Below are positions 37,291 through 46,269 of a stretch of DNA of 64,000 nt, in pieces (positions within the stretch are counted from its first letter, which is position 1; every line of letters starts with the position of its first letter). The translations under genes were made by a program, and so were the position numbers. The DNA is taken from contig NZ_SMGD01000011.1 of assembly GCF_004339545.1 (NCBI RefSeq), positions 310,001 to 374,000 on the forward strand. The letters run 5' to 3'. Under the pieces are notes generated by a model. That model was not told where the DNA came from and did no database searches. It was given only the letters and a program-made list of their open reading frames with translations. The stretch comes from Celerinatantimonas diazotrophica (GTDB lineage: Bacteria; Pseudomonadota; Gammaproteobacteria; Enterobacterales; Celerinatantimonadaceae).

Positions 37291-37407
37291 CCAGCTAAAT
37301 AACAGCTAGTTATAAAGGCGGTCTTTCTCAATGTCATCATCTCTACCATGTTCAAAATTTCTTATTTTTTACTGCTCGGCGATACAAAAACTATTTCTGT
37401 TAGTCTT

Positions 37408-38790
37408 TTATTGATCATCCGAAATCTTATTCAAAATCAACTCATCCTGTTGCTGATGCATATTCATCAGGCCTTTCAGGTTAATCAATAACATTGGCAG
37501 TACGATCAATGAAAAAGCAATATTCGATAGAGGAACGGCTAACCAAACACCATCAATACCTAGATATTTCGGTAAAATGAATAGAAATGGAAGCTGTATC
37601 AACATGTTGCCGACAGAAACAAACAGGGCTTGTCCACTTTTCCCCACAGCGACGAAATAGATGGAGGCCATGAACAAGAAACCATCTAAATACAGGGCCA
37701 TTAAGTGCAGGCGAATCCCGTTTTTGCTGGCTTGAAATAATGCCTCGTTGCCAGTGGTGAAAATGCTAATAAAGAGTTCTGGGAAAAGATTCAGCAGTAT
37801 GACCAAGGCGATCCCCGAGCCAACCGTGACAGAAAAAGCCAATTTTACCGTCTCAGTAATCCGTTGGTACTGTTTGGCGCCTAAGTAATAACTCACGGGT
37901 GGCTGCAAACCATTCACTAGACCTTCGGCAAAGAAATAGTAAATACTCGCTAAGTAGCCAACAATCGCGAAGGCGGCGAGTTGCGTGGTGTTTCCATAGG
38001 CCATAAATTGCATATTATGGAATGCCATCACAAAGCTGAAGTAGATAAACATCACTAAGTTTGACGCCCCTAATTGCACGATACGAATGGCAATGGCTTT
38101 ATCAATTTGTTTTATGGCTAACTGGGTTTTGGCTTTTGCCGAGATAAAATAGCGCAAACACAACACGCAAGTGAGCAGTTGCGCAATGAGGGTGGCAATA
38201 GCTGCGCCTTTTAAGCCCATATCAAGATAGCCCAAGAAGAAATAGTCCAAGACAATGTTGGCTAAAGCCCCAACCACAATGAATACCGTTGCCAGATTTG
38301 GGCTGTTATCATTTCGGACTAGCATCGGCATCGCACTGGCACCAATCGAAATCAGCGCACCAAATGACATGATTTGTACATAATCCCAGCTCATTGCTAA
38401 AGTTACGCCAGTGGCCCCCTGCATATTAAGTAAGCTCTGCCCAAAGACAATAAACACCACCGTAGCCAATAAGCCGATCCAAATGATCAAACATAGCGAC
38501 GTGACGAGCGTCGCTTGAGTGCCAGCTAAGTTATTCTCACCTCGATAATTAGATAACACACTGCCGCCGCCCATTCCAATGAGAAGACCAAAGCCCATGA
38601 TCAGCCCCAGTAAGGGAATCGCCATATTGATGCCAGCCAGTCCATCAGCACCCACATAATGACCCACAAAAAAACCATCAATGATCTGATACAAGCCACT
38701 GACTAACATGGCAATAATGGACGGAATAGCAAAACGCCAAAATGAACCAGCGACAGATTGTGAAGGTTTAAATTGCGAACTGGCTTGCAT
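37408..38790 (-). CDS. MATE-family efflux transporter
   Basis: 460 residues, 12 hydrophobic segments in two homologous halves (each begins with an IPSIIAMLVSGLYQIIDGFF-like or corresponding pattern). Motifs FVGHYVGADGLAGINMAIPL and GMGGGSVLSNYRGENN are typical of the DinF/NorM-like MATE group. Na+- or H+-coupled export of cationic drugs at the inner membrane. Divergent from a LysR gene (118 bp between starts), its probable regulator. Confidence 0.92.
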   Translation of the reverse strand: MQASSQFKPSQSVAGSFWRFAIPSIIAMLVSGLYQIIDGFFVGHYVGADGLAGINMAIPLLGLIMGFGLLIGMGGGSVLSNYRGENNLAGTQATLVTSLCLIIWIGLLATVVFIVFGQSLLNMQGATGVTLAMSWDYVQIMSFGALISIGASAMPMLVRNDNSPNLATVFIVVGALANIVLDYFFLGYLDMGLKGAAIATLIAQLLTCVLCLRYFISAKAKTQLAIKQIDKAIAIRIVQLGASNLVMFIYFSFVMAFHNMQFMAYGNTTQLAAFAIVGYLASIYYFFAEGLVNGLQPPVSYYLGAKQYQRITETVKLAFSVTVGSGIALVILLNLFPELFISIFTTGNEALFQASKNGIRLHLMALYLDGFLFMASIYFVAVGKSGQALFVSVGNMLIQLPFLFILPKYLGIDGVWLAVPLSNIAFSLIVLPMLLINLKGLMNMHQQQDELILNKISDDQ

Positions 38791-38908
38791 AACTTAAATA
38801 TCCAGAAAATAAGAATGCAGGCATATTATATCTAATTAAGATATAAGAAAGTTAGTTACTATCTGTTTATAGGATAGATAAGAGTACCTGTCGTGAGAGT
38901 ACTATTTA

Positions 38909-39805
38909 ATGGGGAAAGACATGAACTGGACATTGGATCAATTACTGGCCTTTGTAACCGCCGCTGAGCTTGGTTCTTTTTCGGCAGCGGCAAGGAAGTT
39001 ACATAAAGCCCAATCACGAATTAGTAGTGCCATCGCGAATTTAGAGGTGGATTTAGGTTTTGAGTTATTTGATCGCAGCTCTAAATTTCCAGTATTAACC
39101 CCACTGGGGCACGAAATGCTTCCCGAAGCACGCGCCGTGCTGAACCAATGCTTACGTTTAGATTCGCGAGCTTTATCCGCTGCGAACAAAGAGCCGATTT
39201 CGTTGCGTATTGCTCTTGATGAAGCGTTACCATTAGAAGCGATCCACTCTATTTTCTCTCAAGTCGGGGACTTATTTCCGAACACCCATTTGGTGATCAC
39301 CAATGGTTCACAAGACGACATTGCCATTGCCATTGCGAATCAAAAAGCCGACATTGGTTTTATGATTAGCAATAGTGCTATTCCTGAAAAACTAACTTTA
39401 CAGTCTTTGGGATATTTTAAAAAAATCCTCATTGTTGGTACCAAGCATCCGCTGGCTAAAGAAAAGGTATTGAATCTTTCGCAGCTACAGCAATACCGTC
39501 AATTTGTCCTCTGTAACCGCTCAGGTGAGAACCGCGAAAAAGCTCTTAGCCCGAATCATTGGGATTTAGACAGCTACTATTTAATTTGTGAATTGGTGAC
39601 GCAGAACCAGGGTTGGGCGATTGTGCCAGAACATATCGCCAAAGCCGATTGGTTTTTTGAACAAATAAAAATCGCCAAAAGTGATTTCTTAACCGAGCAG
39701 TTAATTGAAATAGGCATCGTGAAACGGCTTGATAGTCCAAACAATAAACTCACCGATTGGATCACGGAACAAATGCGCCACTTAATGCACCATCACGCAA
39801 TATAA
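38909..39805 (+). CDS. LysR-family transcriptional regulator
   Basis: 298 residues from ATG 38909; a second ATG at 38921 (MNWTLDQLLAF) is closer to the family start and may be the true one. HTH LLAFVTAAELGSFSAAARKL with KAQSRISSAIANLEVDLGFE, then the PBP2 effector domain. Divergent from the MATE transporter gene; likely controls it and itself. Confidence 0.9.
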   Translation: MGKDMNWTLDQLLAFVTAAELGSFSAAARKLHKAQSRISSAIANLEVDLGFELFDRSSKFPVLTPLGHEMLPEARAVLNQCLRLDSRALSAANKEPISLRIALDEALPLEAIHSIFSQVGDLFPNTHLVITNGSQDDIAIAIANQKADIGFMISNSAIPEKLTLQSLGYFKKILIVGTKHPLAKEKVLNLSQLQQYRQFVLCNRSGENREKALSPNHWDLDSYYLICELVTQNQGWAIVPEHIAKADWFFEQIKIAKSDFLTEQLIEIGIVKRLDSPNNKLTDWITEQMRHLMHHHAI

Positions 39806-39978
39806 GATCTTCCAATAGAATCCACAAGAACCTATCTTACATTTTAGCTGATAAGGTCAATTGCACTCCACATGACCCGTGAGGAACTGGCCCACCGATA
39901 TTGCATCAGAATGAGTCGTATCAACGCTTATTGACCAAATTTAATCATATTCTCCAGTGACAGAGGTGACACCGTTAT

Positions 39979-40830
39979 TTAGGAGACAAACTGTTCAGCC
40001 AGACGCTGTTTATCAGCACTTCTAGGAGGATAATAGATATTGAGGCGACTATTCGATTCGCCATCGATATTCCACCATATCTGTTTTTCTAACACGATAT
40101 TTCCTAGCAAAGCATGGTGATATGTATATGAGATTTCTTCAGGTTGTAACACGTTATTATTTTTCCAAGCTAACGCAAATATAGGCGATAGTGCGATAAA
40201 TGATTTAACTTTTAGTTTTAGTTTTTCATCGTCAAAATGCGCAGAAAGAGTATTTCTCAAAAATCCAGCCATTCGAACTATCTGCCTTTCAAACTTAGAT
40301 TGACTATCAAGCATTAAAAATCTTTTCCAGTCAGTATTTGAGATGGTGAGATATAAATAATTTCTCTTTTCAGGTTCAACTTCCATTAAAGGAAATCCAA
40401 CCATACGGTCAAATGCTGCATTAGAACTGATAATATCTAGATACTCATTTTGTAATAATGCGGGTAATGGGTTCAGTTGAAGCAGGAGTTGTTTAGTTTT
40501 TGATGTGATGACATTCGTTTGAACAGTGGGGGCATCATCCGGTATTGAATGAGCTAAATTGCAAATATATTTATATTCAGATGTAGATAACAGCAATGTA
40601 TCTGATATAGCGGTTAGCACTTGCTTAGAGATCCCCGAGGCTTGACCCCGTTCTATTTGACTATACCAAACGGTACTGATACCTGCTTTGTATGCCACAT
40701 CTTCTCTTCTCAACCCTTTGGATCGAGAACGAATTGTTTTTGATAACCCAATCGCTTCAGGTTGAATGCTTGCTCTCTTTGCGCGTAAAAAATCCCCCAA
40801 AAGCTTTAGATTCTCGTCTTGCATGACCAC
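39979..40830 (-). CDS. XRE/MmyB-type transcriptional regulator
   Basis: 283 residues. HTH (about 8-80) with RSRSKGLRREDVAYKAGIST and WYSQIERGQASGISKQVL, then an MmyB-like ligand domain (about 105-270; NPLPALLQNEYLDIISSNAA). Divergent from a Bcr/CflA-type MFS gene (132 bp between starts). It is the same regulator class as the one at 17.5 kb but clearly diverged, so the two are not a recent duplication. Confidence 0.87.
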   Translation of the reverse strand: MVMQDENLKLLGDFLRAKRASIQPEAIGLSKTIRSRSKGLRREDVAYKAGISTVWYSQIERGQASGISKQVLTAISDTLLLSTSEYKYICNLAHSIPDDAPTVQTNVITSKTKQLLLQLNPLPALLQNEYLDIISSNAAFDRMVGFPLMEVEPEKRNYLYLTISNTDWKRFLMLDSQSKFERQIVRMAGFLRNTLSAHFDDEKLKLKVKSFIALSPIFALAWKNNNVLQPEEISYTYHHALLGNIVLEKQIWWNIDGESNSRLNIYYPPRSADKQRLAEQFVS

Positions 40831-40962
40831 TTAACCTATACAATTTATATACATATAAACACTTACTTGCACGATTTTACATCCCTCCCATAATGGCCAC
40901 CTTCGCTCTAATCGCAGGACTTAAGACGAGTTTAAACACTCAAGTTGAGAGTAAATAAACCT

Positions 40963-42156
40963 ATGAATGATAAGTTAAGCAGCCCACTTTTTCTAGCCAT
41001 ACTATGCACGCTAATGGCCTTTGCCTCTTTGTCTATCGATCTATATTTACCGGCTATGCCATTAATGGAGAGAGAACTCCATGGGAATGTTGAATTAACC
41101 GTCACCGCTTTTCTTATCGGATTCTCGATAGCTCAATTAATCTGGGGACCTATCAGTGATGCATTTGGGCGTCGCTTGCCACTCTTTATTGGCATGTTGA
41201 TGTTTATAGCTGGCTCGGCAGGATGCGCGCTATCAATGAATATTGCACAAATCGTTTTTTGGCGAGTCGTTCAAGCATTCGGGGCGTGTACCGGCCCCAT
41301 GTTGGCAAGAGCTATGATTCGTGATTCATATAGTCAAACTCAGGCCGCGAGGATGTTTTCCACACTATTCTTCTTTATGGCTGTTGCGCCAATTTTAGGA
41401 CCTTTAATCGGTGGACAAATTATTCGCTTCTGTCACTGGAATGTCATTTTTGAAGTATTAATGCTCATCGGTGGACTAATGTTTATCTCATTATTTGCTC
41501 TGCCGGAAACGTTACCTAAAGAGAACCGAGTCAGGTTTTCATTTACGGGAACATTCCACAATTATCTAGTGCTTGTAAAGAACCGTAACTTCATGAGATA
41601 TACACTTTGTCTGACATTTTTCTACGTTGCTGCGTATGCATACATGGCTGGTTCACCATTCGTATACATCCGCTATTTTGGCGTAGCGCCACAAAACTTT
41701 GGTTGGTTATTTGCACTAAATATTCTGGGTGTGATGGCCATGAGTATGATGAACCGGCACCTTGTCTTACGATATTCATTAAAACAACTCCTTAAGGTCG
41801 CAGTTATCGTGGCGACTCTTGCAGCCTTAATATTAGCGGTTGTAGTGAAGATAAAATTCGGCGGTATCATCGCTGTGGCGATGGCAATTCTCCTATTCTT
41901 TTCAATGAATGGCATTATTGCGGCCAATACCACGACGGCGGCATTAGACTCTGTCCCCTCTTTAACAGGATCAGCATCGGCCGTCATAGGTGCACTGCAA
42001 TATGGCAGTGGGATTGTATCCTCTCTGCTATTGGCATTTTTTAAAGATGGCACACCTTGGACAATGGCTTGGATTATGCTGATTTTTACACTGGCGAGTG
42101 TTGTCACACTGCTCTTACCACACGCCACAAGAAGCGATATTGAAGCCACTGCATGA
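40963..42156 (+). CDS. MFS exporter, Bcr/CflA (DHA1) family
   Basis: 397 residues from ATG 40963 (an upstream in-frame TTG at 40945 lacks a better ribosome site). About 12 hydrophobic helices. DHA1/Bcr signatures: SIDLYLPAMPLMERELHG in TM1, WGPISDAFGRRLPLFIGM (motif A) and RAMIRDSYSQTQAARMFS in the central part of the N-half. Exports drugs such as bicyclomycin or chloramphenicol, or peptides/amino acids, in characterised relatives. Controlled by the divergent XRE/MmyB gene, presumably. Confidence 0.9.
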   Translation: MNDKLSSPLFLAILCTLMAFASLSIDLYLPAMPLMERELHGNVELTVTAFLIGFSIAQLIWGPISDAFGRRLPLFIGMLMFIAGSAGCALSMNIAQIVFWRVVQAFGACTGPMLARAMIRDSYSQTQAARMFSTLFFFMAVAPILGPLIGGQIIRFCHWNVIFEVLMLIGGLMFISLFALPETLPKENRVRFSFTGTFHNYLVLVKNRNFMRYTLCLTFFYVAAYAYMAGSPFVYIRYFGVAPQNFGWLFALNILGVMAMSMMNRHLVLRYSLKQLLKVAVIVATLAALILAVVVKIKFGGIIAVAMAILLFFSMNGIIAANTTTAALDSVPSLTGSASAVIGALQYGSGIVSSLLLAFFKDGTPWTMAWIMLIFTLASVVTLLLPHATRSDIEATA

Positions 42157-42202
42157 CAGTTCATTTATCCCATGGCCTTATAACAGGCGAAAGAACTTTG
42201 AT

Positions 42203-42331
42203 ATGATCATCGATCACGTTGGATTCTCGGTCCTTGAACTAACCCAAAGTCGTCATTTTTACTCCAAAGTATTGGCTCCTTTGGGTATAAACTTGTTAGT
42301 GAAAACTGAGAAATCCGCACGTTACTCATAG
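42203..42331 (+). pseudogene. VOC/glyoxalase-family protein, truncated
   Basis: From ATG 42203 the frame reads MIIDHVGFSVLELTQSRHFY and SKVLAPLG, the N-terminal beta-alpha unit of vicinal-oxygen-chelate proteins with the first metal ligand His. It then leaves the family pattern and stops at 42331 after 42 residues; intact members have about 125. Likely broken by the insertion or deletion that brought in the GC-rich block to the right. Confidence 0.75.
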
Positions 42332-42701
42332 AAGTGTCAGAATCATAAAAGAAGGATGTCTGTTTTTGTCACTTACTCAAAAATATACCGCTTATTTATG
42401 CCATATTGCCACATTGCAAGTTTTAGTAATGCTGCGTTTGTATCTATTGGGGGTTGATGGTCAGGATATATATAGAGAGCAATTAGTCGGGTGAATGGCT
42501 CAACCGTGTAGGTTTCGCTTGAGAATTTCCACATCAAAAACTTCATCCTGTGCAGCATCTGCCAGTCTCGCTGTCTAGAACGGGCGATATTTTGTCGGGC
42601 TTACGAAAACGTTTCTAAAAACCGTAGAGATAGACCAGCGTCTCATTCAACGCCTTTTACCCCGCGCCCGATGGCCGGGCGCGGGGATGTGATCACCCTT
42701 T
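42332..42701. other. Intergenic region with GC-rich hairpin
   Basis: 370 bp between the truncated VOC frame and the GC-rich MFS gene. A minus-strand open frame (42373-42558) is not supportable. G+C rises toward the right end. A very strong hairpin is present at 42660-42686. Confidence 0.4.
42660..42686 (-). terminator. Strong GC hairpin after the GC-rich MFS gene
   Basis: 11-bp stem CCCCGCGCCCG (42660-42670) / CGGGCGCGGGG (42676-42686), 5-nt loop, 16 bp past the MFS stop. No T-tract on the minus strand. The base composition is unlike all other terminators in the window and fits the foreign MFS gene. Confidence 0.55.
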
Positions 42702-44000
42702 CTATGCCTTGTCGGGGCGGTGGAAGAGCAGAGTTACGATCACGGAGGATGCTGCGAGCGCTGACATCAGCATGAACGCTTCGGCGAAGCCACCGCTTTT
42801 GCCGACGATCCAACCGGTCAACGACGGTGCCAAAAAGCCGGAGATCGCGAAGCCGAAGTCCATGATGCCGAGCGCAGTGGCGGAACGATCACGGGCAACG
42901 TCGATATTAACGGCGTAGAAAGCGGCATTCGCACTCATGGACGAAGCAACAGCAATAGTGATCAGAATAAGGGCCAACGTCAGGTTGTTGGTGAAAGCAA
43001 CAGGCAGGATCACCAACGCCGCTAGCGCTTGCGTCGCCGCAATTAGATAGCTTCGGGCAATGCGCAACTTACCGGTCAATCGCAACAGCGTATCCGACAG
43101 GTTGCTAAGCAGGACCAGCGCGACAGCAGCAGCAAGCCAGGGCGCAATTGAGAACCATCCGACGCTAGTGATCGACAGTTTAAAGGTCTGTTCCAGATAG
43201 CCTGGCAGCCATGACATGAAGAAGAACAAGAAGTAGCCGAAAACGAAGAACGCCCAGTAGTTTGCCAAAAGCGTGCCGTTCGTCAACAATCTTCCCCAAC
43301 TTGTGGGTCCACGTTCCACAACAGGGGTTTTGGGATCGCGATCGTGCGTTTCCTGATCCGCAATAATCTCGATCTCGGCTTCATTCACCCTGTTACTATC
43401 TTTGGGGTGGTTGCGAAACAGGATCCACCACAGCGGCATCCACAGGAGGCTAATGGCACCCAGCAGGACAAACATCTCGCGCCAGCCAGTAATTGCAGTG
43501 AGATAAGATACGATCGGCGCGCCGATGGCCAGCGAGATTGGCACCGCCACCAGCGAATATCCCAACGCTCGTCCGCGCTCCCGTCCCGATAGCCAGTTTG
43601 CAATGGCTCCCGTCTGGCCGGGGAACATTGGCCCCTCGGCGAGACCAAGCGCCGCACGTGCGACTAGGATCATAATAAAACTGCTGGCAACACCGACAAA
43701 AGCAGTGGCCGCCGCCCAGGCGATAACTGACACTGCCAGCACAATCCGTGCACCGAATCGGTCGACCAGAATACCGCCCAAAAGCGTCGTCACGGCGTAG
43801 CCGATACCGAAGGCGCCAAGGATCATCCCCTGCTGCGCATCACTGAGGTTCAATTCCTTCGACATGGGTCCAATTGCATAAGAAATTGCCGAGCGGTCAA
43901 TGTAGTTGATGAGGATAATGGCAGCGAGCATCGCCACAACGATCCAACGAAAATTTGTTGCGACGCCTGATGGGGGCGCTTGTTTGGATGGCATGATCAT
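42702..44000 (-). CDS. MFS transporter, anion:cation symporter (ACS/hexuronate) type, foreign base composition
   Basis: 432 residues, 12 hydrophobic helices. ACS-family signatures: LINYIDRSAISYAIGPMSKE at TM1, GILVDRFGARIVLAVSVIAW (motif A), ARAALGLAEGPMFPGQTGAI and NWLSGRERGRALGYS. Relatives import organic anions such as glucarate, hexuronates, or aromatic acids. The coding DNA is clearly richer in G+C, with many GC-ending codons (GCC, GGC, CTG, ATC), than its A+T-rich neighbours, and is followed by an equally GC-rich hairpin. Likely acquired from a higher-GC proteobacterium together with its 3' end. No partner enzyme genes came along. Confidence 0.88.
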   Translation of the reverse strand: MIMPSKQAPPSGVATNFRWIVVAMLAAIILINYIDRSAISYAIGPMSKELNLSDAQQGMILGAFGIGYAVTTLLGGILVDRFGARIVLAVSVIAWAAATAFVGVASSFIMILVARAALGLAEGPMFPGQTGAIANWLSGRERGRALGYSLVAVPISLAIGAPIVSYLTAITGWREMFVLLGAISLLWMPLWWILFRNHPKDSNRVNEAEIEIIADQETHDRDPKTPVVERGPTSWGRLLTNGTLLANYWAFFVFGYFLFFFMSWLPGYLEQTFKLSITSVGWFSIAPWLAAAVALVLLSNLSDTLLRLTGKLRIARSYLIAATQALAALVILPVAFTNNLTLALILITIAVASSMSANAAFYAVNIDVARDRSATALGIMDFGFAISGFLAPSLTGWIVGKSGGFAEAFMLMSALAASSVIVTLLFHRPDKA

Positions 44001-44165
44001 TCTTTGCTTCCTTCTATCATAAAAGCATCTTCGGTAATCCCACTGAAATGTGGACGTGAGATTCGAGTATAGGTTAAATAAACACCACTGCCTATCCCTG
44101 ACATCAGGCGGATTGGGGCTTCATCATAATCCGTGTGACGGATATCAACTTATGGGCCGGGTATA

Positions 44166-44367
44166 TCATCATCGGTCGGTTTGATCGACCATTCTCGTCA
44201 TGTCCTTGTAAGCATGATCGGCCAATCTGTTTTGAAGTGCTTGCATTTTGTCGGCAATGGCTTTCATCTTCGGGCCATGTTTGTTGTTATACAGCTAATA
44301 TAGAAGGTAAGCATCACCGTGAAAAAACCAAATACTTCCGCAAGGTTTTAGAAAAGTGAAAAACCAT
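44166..44367 (-). pseudogene. Decayed copy of the 83-aa membrane protein gene (copy C)
   Basis: The C-terminal half in one frame reads KMKAIADKMQALQNRLADHA followed by YKDMTRMVDQTDR and a stop, against KAIVDKMEVFQNRLAERAYK in the intact copy at 52.05-52.30 kb. The N-terminal part is frameshifted (start region ATGGTTTTTCACTTTTC at 44367 downward). Same position relative to the hairpin and repeat as in the intact copy. Confidence 0.8.
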
Positions 44368-44371
44368 AAAA

Positions 44372-44400
44372 AATGCCAGTCAGTAATACTGACTGGCATT
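44372..44400 (-). terminator. Junction hairpin, copy C
   Basis: 12-bp stem AATGCCAGTCAG / CTGACTGGCATT with TAATA loop, identical to copy B (52.3 kb) and differing from the guaA terminator only in the loop. Six A on the left make a U-tract for minus-strand transcripts. Confidence 0.75.
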
Positions 44401-44431
44401 TCATCGATTTTACAAAGGCATGATTAGCTAC

Positions 44432-44455
44432 TGATAGCTAGCCCTACTCTCACTC
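44432..44455. repeat. guaA-3'-end-like repeat (copy C)
   Basis: TGATAGCTAGCCCTACTCTCACTC: 22 of 24 bases equal the sequence spanning the guaA stop codon at 55131-55154. Candidate attachment-site scar. Confidence 0.7.
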
Positions 44456-44553
44456 GAATATCAATGAGAAGAAAATATCTACATAACAGCTAGTTAGAAA
44501 TGTTCTCATCATCTATATCTTGTTGCTAAAATCCATAACACACTTTTGCCCCT
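44456..44553. repeat. Junction right arm (copy C)
   Basis: About 98 bp nearly identical to 52393-52492, including CATAACAGCTAGTTAGAAAT, CATCATCTATATCTTGTTGC and ACACACTTTTGCCCCT. Absent from the guaA junction, where the guaA coding sequence begins instead. Diverged similarity at 37281-37350. Proposed conserved distal end of an inserted element. Confidence 0.75.
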
Positions 44554-44746
44554 TTTCCGCTTAGAGTTATTACCCAATACATTCTTTGGTATCAATATTT
44601 AACTAAATATCCCTAATGATTCAATTTGGTTTAGGTTTAATCATGTGGATAGACTTGTGACCACTGACATGTTTGCTATTCAAAAGGGAGAGGTTCCACC
44701 AAGCTCATCCACACCTCAGTTACTTCAAAATCATTCGTTCGAACCT

Positions 44747-46087
44747 TTAGCATGGAAAAAAACTATTAATGTCAGAATCCAATAATCGTTGGAGCTGATT
44801 CAAGCCATCTCTCAATCGAGCCTCATTCCCGATTGACATCAAAGACAATCTGACATGTGGTGTACTTTCATTATTTGCGCAGAAGTAACTACCACTGGTA
44901 ACTATTACACCTCGATTTTTTGCTTCCATAGCAAATCGATCTGGCTGCCAATGGGCAGGTAATGGTAGCCAAATATGGTATCCAGAAGCCGTGAACTCTA
45001 TGGAAGTAAAAATCTCCCTTACCATTTTCTGTCTTTCATTCGCAACTTCCCTTTGTTGGTCCGCTAACCGAAAAGCATCACCGGATTCAATTAACAATGT
45101 CGCTGCAATAAAATTAATTGGAGACGCAAGCCAAATATTAGTTCGAATATTTGCATTGAGAGCCATTATCTGACTTTCCGGGGCTTTTAAGTAACCACAA
45201 CGCATCGCAGGGCTAATTGCCTTAGATAACGCAGAAATGTGGAACGTATAATCTGGAGCAAAATTAGCTATTGGAGGCACTGGTTCATCATCTAAAAAGC
45301 AATAAATATCATCTTCAACCAGCCAGACTCTCTTATCGTTGATAACTCGTGCTATTTCCTTTTTTCGGGATTCCGGCATTGAGATCCCTGTTGGGTTCTG
45401 ATGACTAGGAATCGCTATCACCATTGCGGCTTGATGTGCATCAATTGCACTCGCCAAAGCTTCTGGACATAAACCATACTCATCAAGATCTACACCAATT
45501 ACATGACGGTCAGACATATTTACAATCGCCAAAATACCTGGGTAGGTGAGTCGTTCGACTAGAATAGTGTCACCTGGCTTAGTCAAAGTATCAACGAGTA
45601 AAGACAAAGCGTGCTGCGCCCCATTCGTCAGTATCATATTATCGCTGTTTGCCCCCTCTAAGCCGTACTTCTTCGCCCATTTAACACCAGCCGCCCTATG
45701 GGCCTCATGCCCAGAATGCTCAACATATCCAATTACAGACGGGGTCAGTAACTCCGCAGATTGCCGGTAGGCGTTCTTCAATGCAGGTACATTTCTCTCC
45801 AGGCAAGGTTGAAGTATAGAGAAGTTAAAGTTTGTTTCTTCATCGGGAGCTTGGATGGCTTTATCAAGTTCCGAGTTCGCTCTAACAAACGTACCACGAC
45901 CAATAAATGACTCCAAACACCCTCTGTCATTAAGCAACTTATAAGCTTTTGCAACGGTTGCAGGCGTCGTTCCAAGCTCCTCAGCGAGTAAACGATGGGT
46001 GGGTAGCTTTGAACCTTGCGGGAACTCACCTGTTTCAATTTTCTGCTCTATAACTTCTGCTATACGAATGAACTTACTATTACTCAC
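44747..46087 (-). CDS. MocR-type regulator (GntR HTH fused to aminotransferase fold)
   Basis: 446 residues. GntR winged HTH (about 1-70; GSKLPTHRLLAEELGTTPATV), then a linker and a fold-type I PLP aminotransferase-like domain (about 95-440; NGAQHALSLLVDTL, AIPSHQNPTGISMPESRKKE, and the Schiff-base region HISALSKAISPAMRCGY with its Lys). MocR proteins such as GabR, PdxR and TauR sense PLP plus an amino compound and act on a divergent operon. Here the divergent genes (182 bp between starts) are an oxygenase, a dehydrogenase and a TauE exporter. Confidence 0.92.
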   Translation of the reverse strand: MSNSKFIRIAEVIEQKIETGEFPQGSKLPTHRLLAEELGTTPATVAKAYKLLNDRGCLESFIGRGTFVRANSELDKAIQAPDEETNFNFSILQPCLERNVPALKNAYRQSAELLTPSVIGYVEHSGHEAHRAAGVKWAKKYGLEGANSDNMILTNGAQHALSLLVDTLTKPGDTILVERLTYPGILAIVNMSDRHVIGVDLDEYGLCPEALASAIDAHQAAMVIAIPSHQNPTGISMPESRKKEIARVINDKRVWLVEDDIYCFLDDEPVPPIANFAPDYTFHISALSKAISPAMRCGYLKAPESQIMALNANIRTNIWLASPINFIAATLLIESGDAFRLADQQREVANERQKMVREIFTSIEFTASGYHIWLPLPAHWQPDRFAMEAKNRGVIVTSGSYFCANNESTPHVRLSLMSIGNEARLRDGLNQLQRLLDSDINSFFPC

Positions 46088-46269
46088 AAGGAGCCTCCTA
46101 GGACAATCCTAATTTCCAAAAGATTATAACATATGTCTTTTGGGTTTTTACTCTTTTAAATAAATACACAAACAATTATTGACATAGCTCAAATGCAAGC
46201 ATAATCTAAAAAAAACTACATTGAGACAACTCAATGCAGTCTATAACGACATCAAATCAGGCTTAAGAA

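Larger units (their letters stand above)
37036..37407. other. Intergenic region with an island-junction repeat
   Basis: 370 bp between the MFS gene and the MATE gene. The first half has no recognised feature; from about 37190 on it carries the diverged junction copy D (hairpin 37199-37228 and repeat 37251-37290, annotated separately) and right-arm similarity (AACAGCTAGTTA, ATGTCATCATCT) to about 37350. Confidence 0.6.
44001..44746. other. Intergenic region: relic gene, hairpin, junction repeat
   Basis: Contains, in order, the MFS 5' region, a decayed copy of the 83-codon membrane-protein gene (44166-44367), the junction hairpin (44372-44400), the guaA-end-like repeat (44432-44455), the right arm to about 44553, and then about 190 bp of A+T-rich DNA without recognised features before the MocR stop codon. 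Confidence 0.75.

Noticed and set aside
42373-42558. 61-codon minus-strand frame before the GC-rich MFS gene
   Set aside because: No start signal or family similarity; composition intermediate between the two flanks, probably junction DNA.
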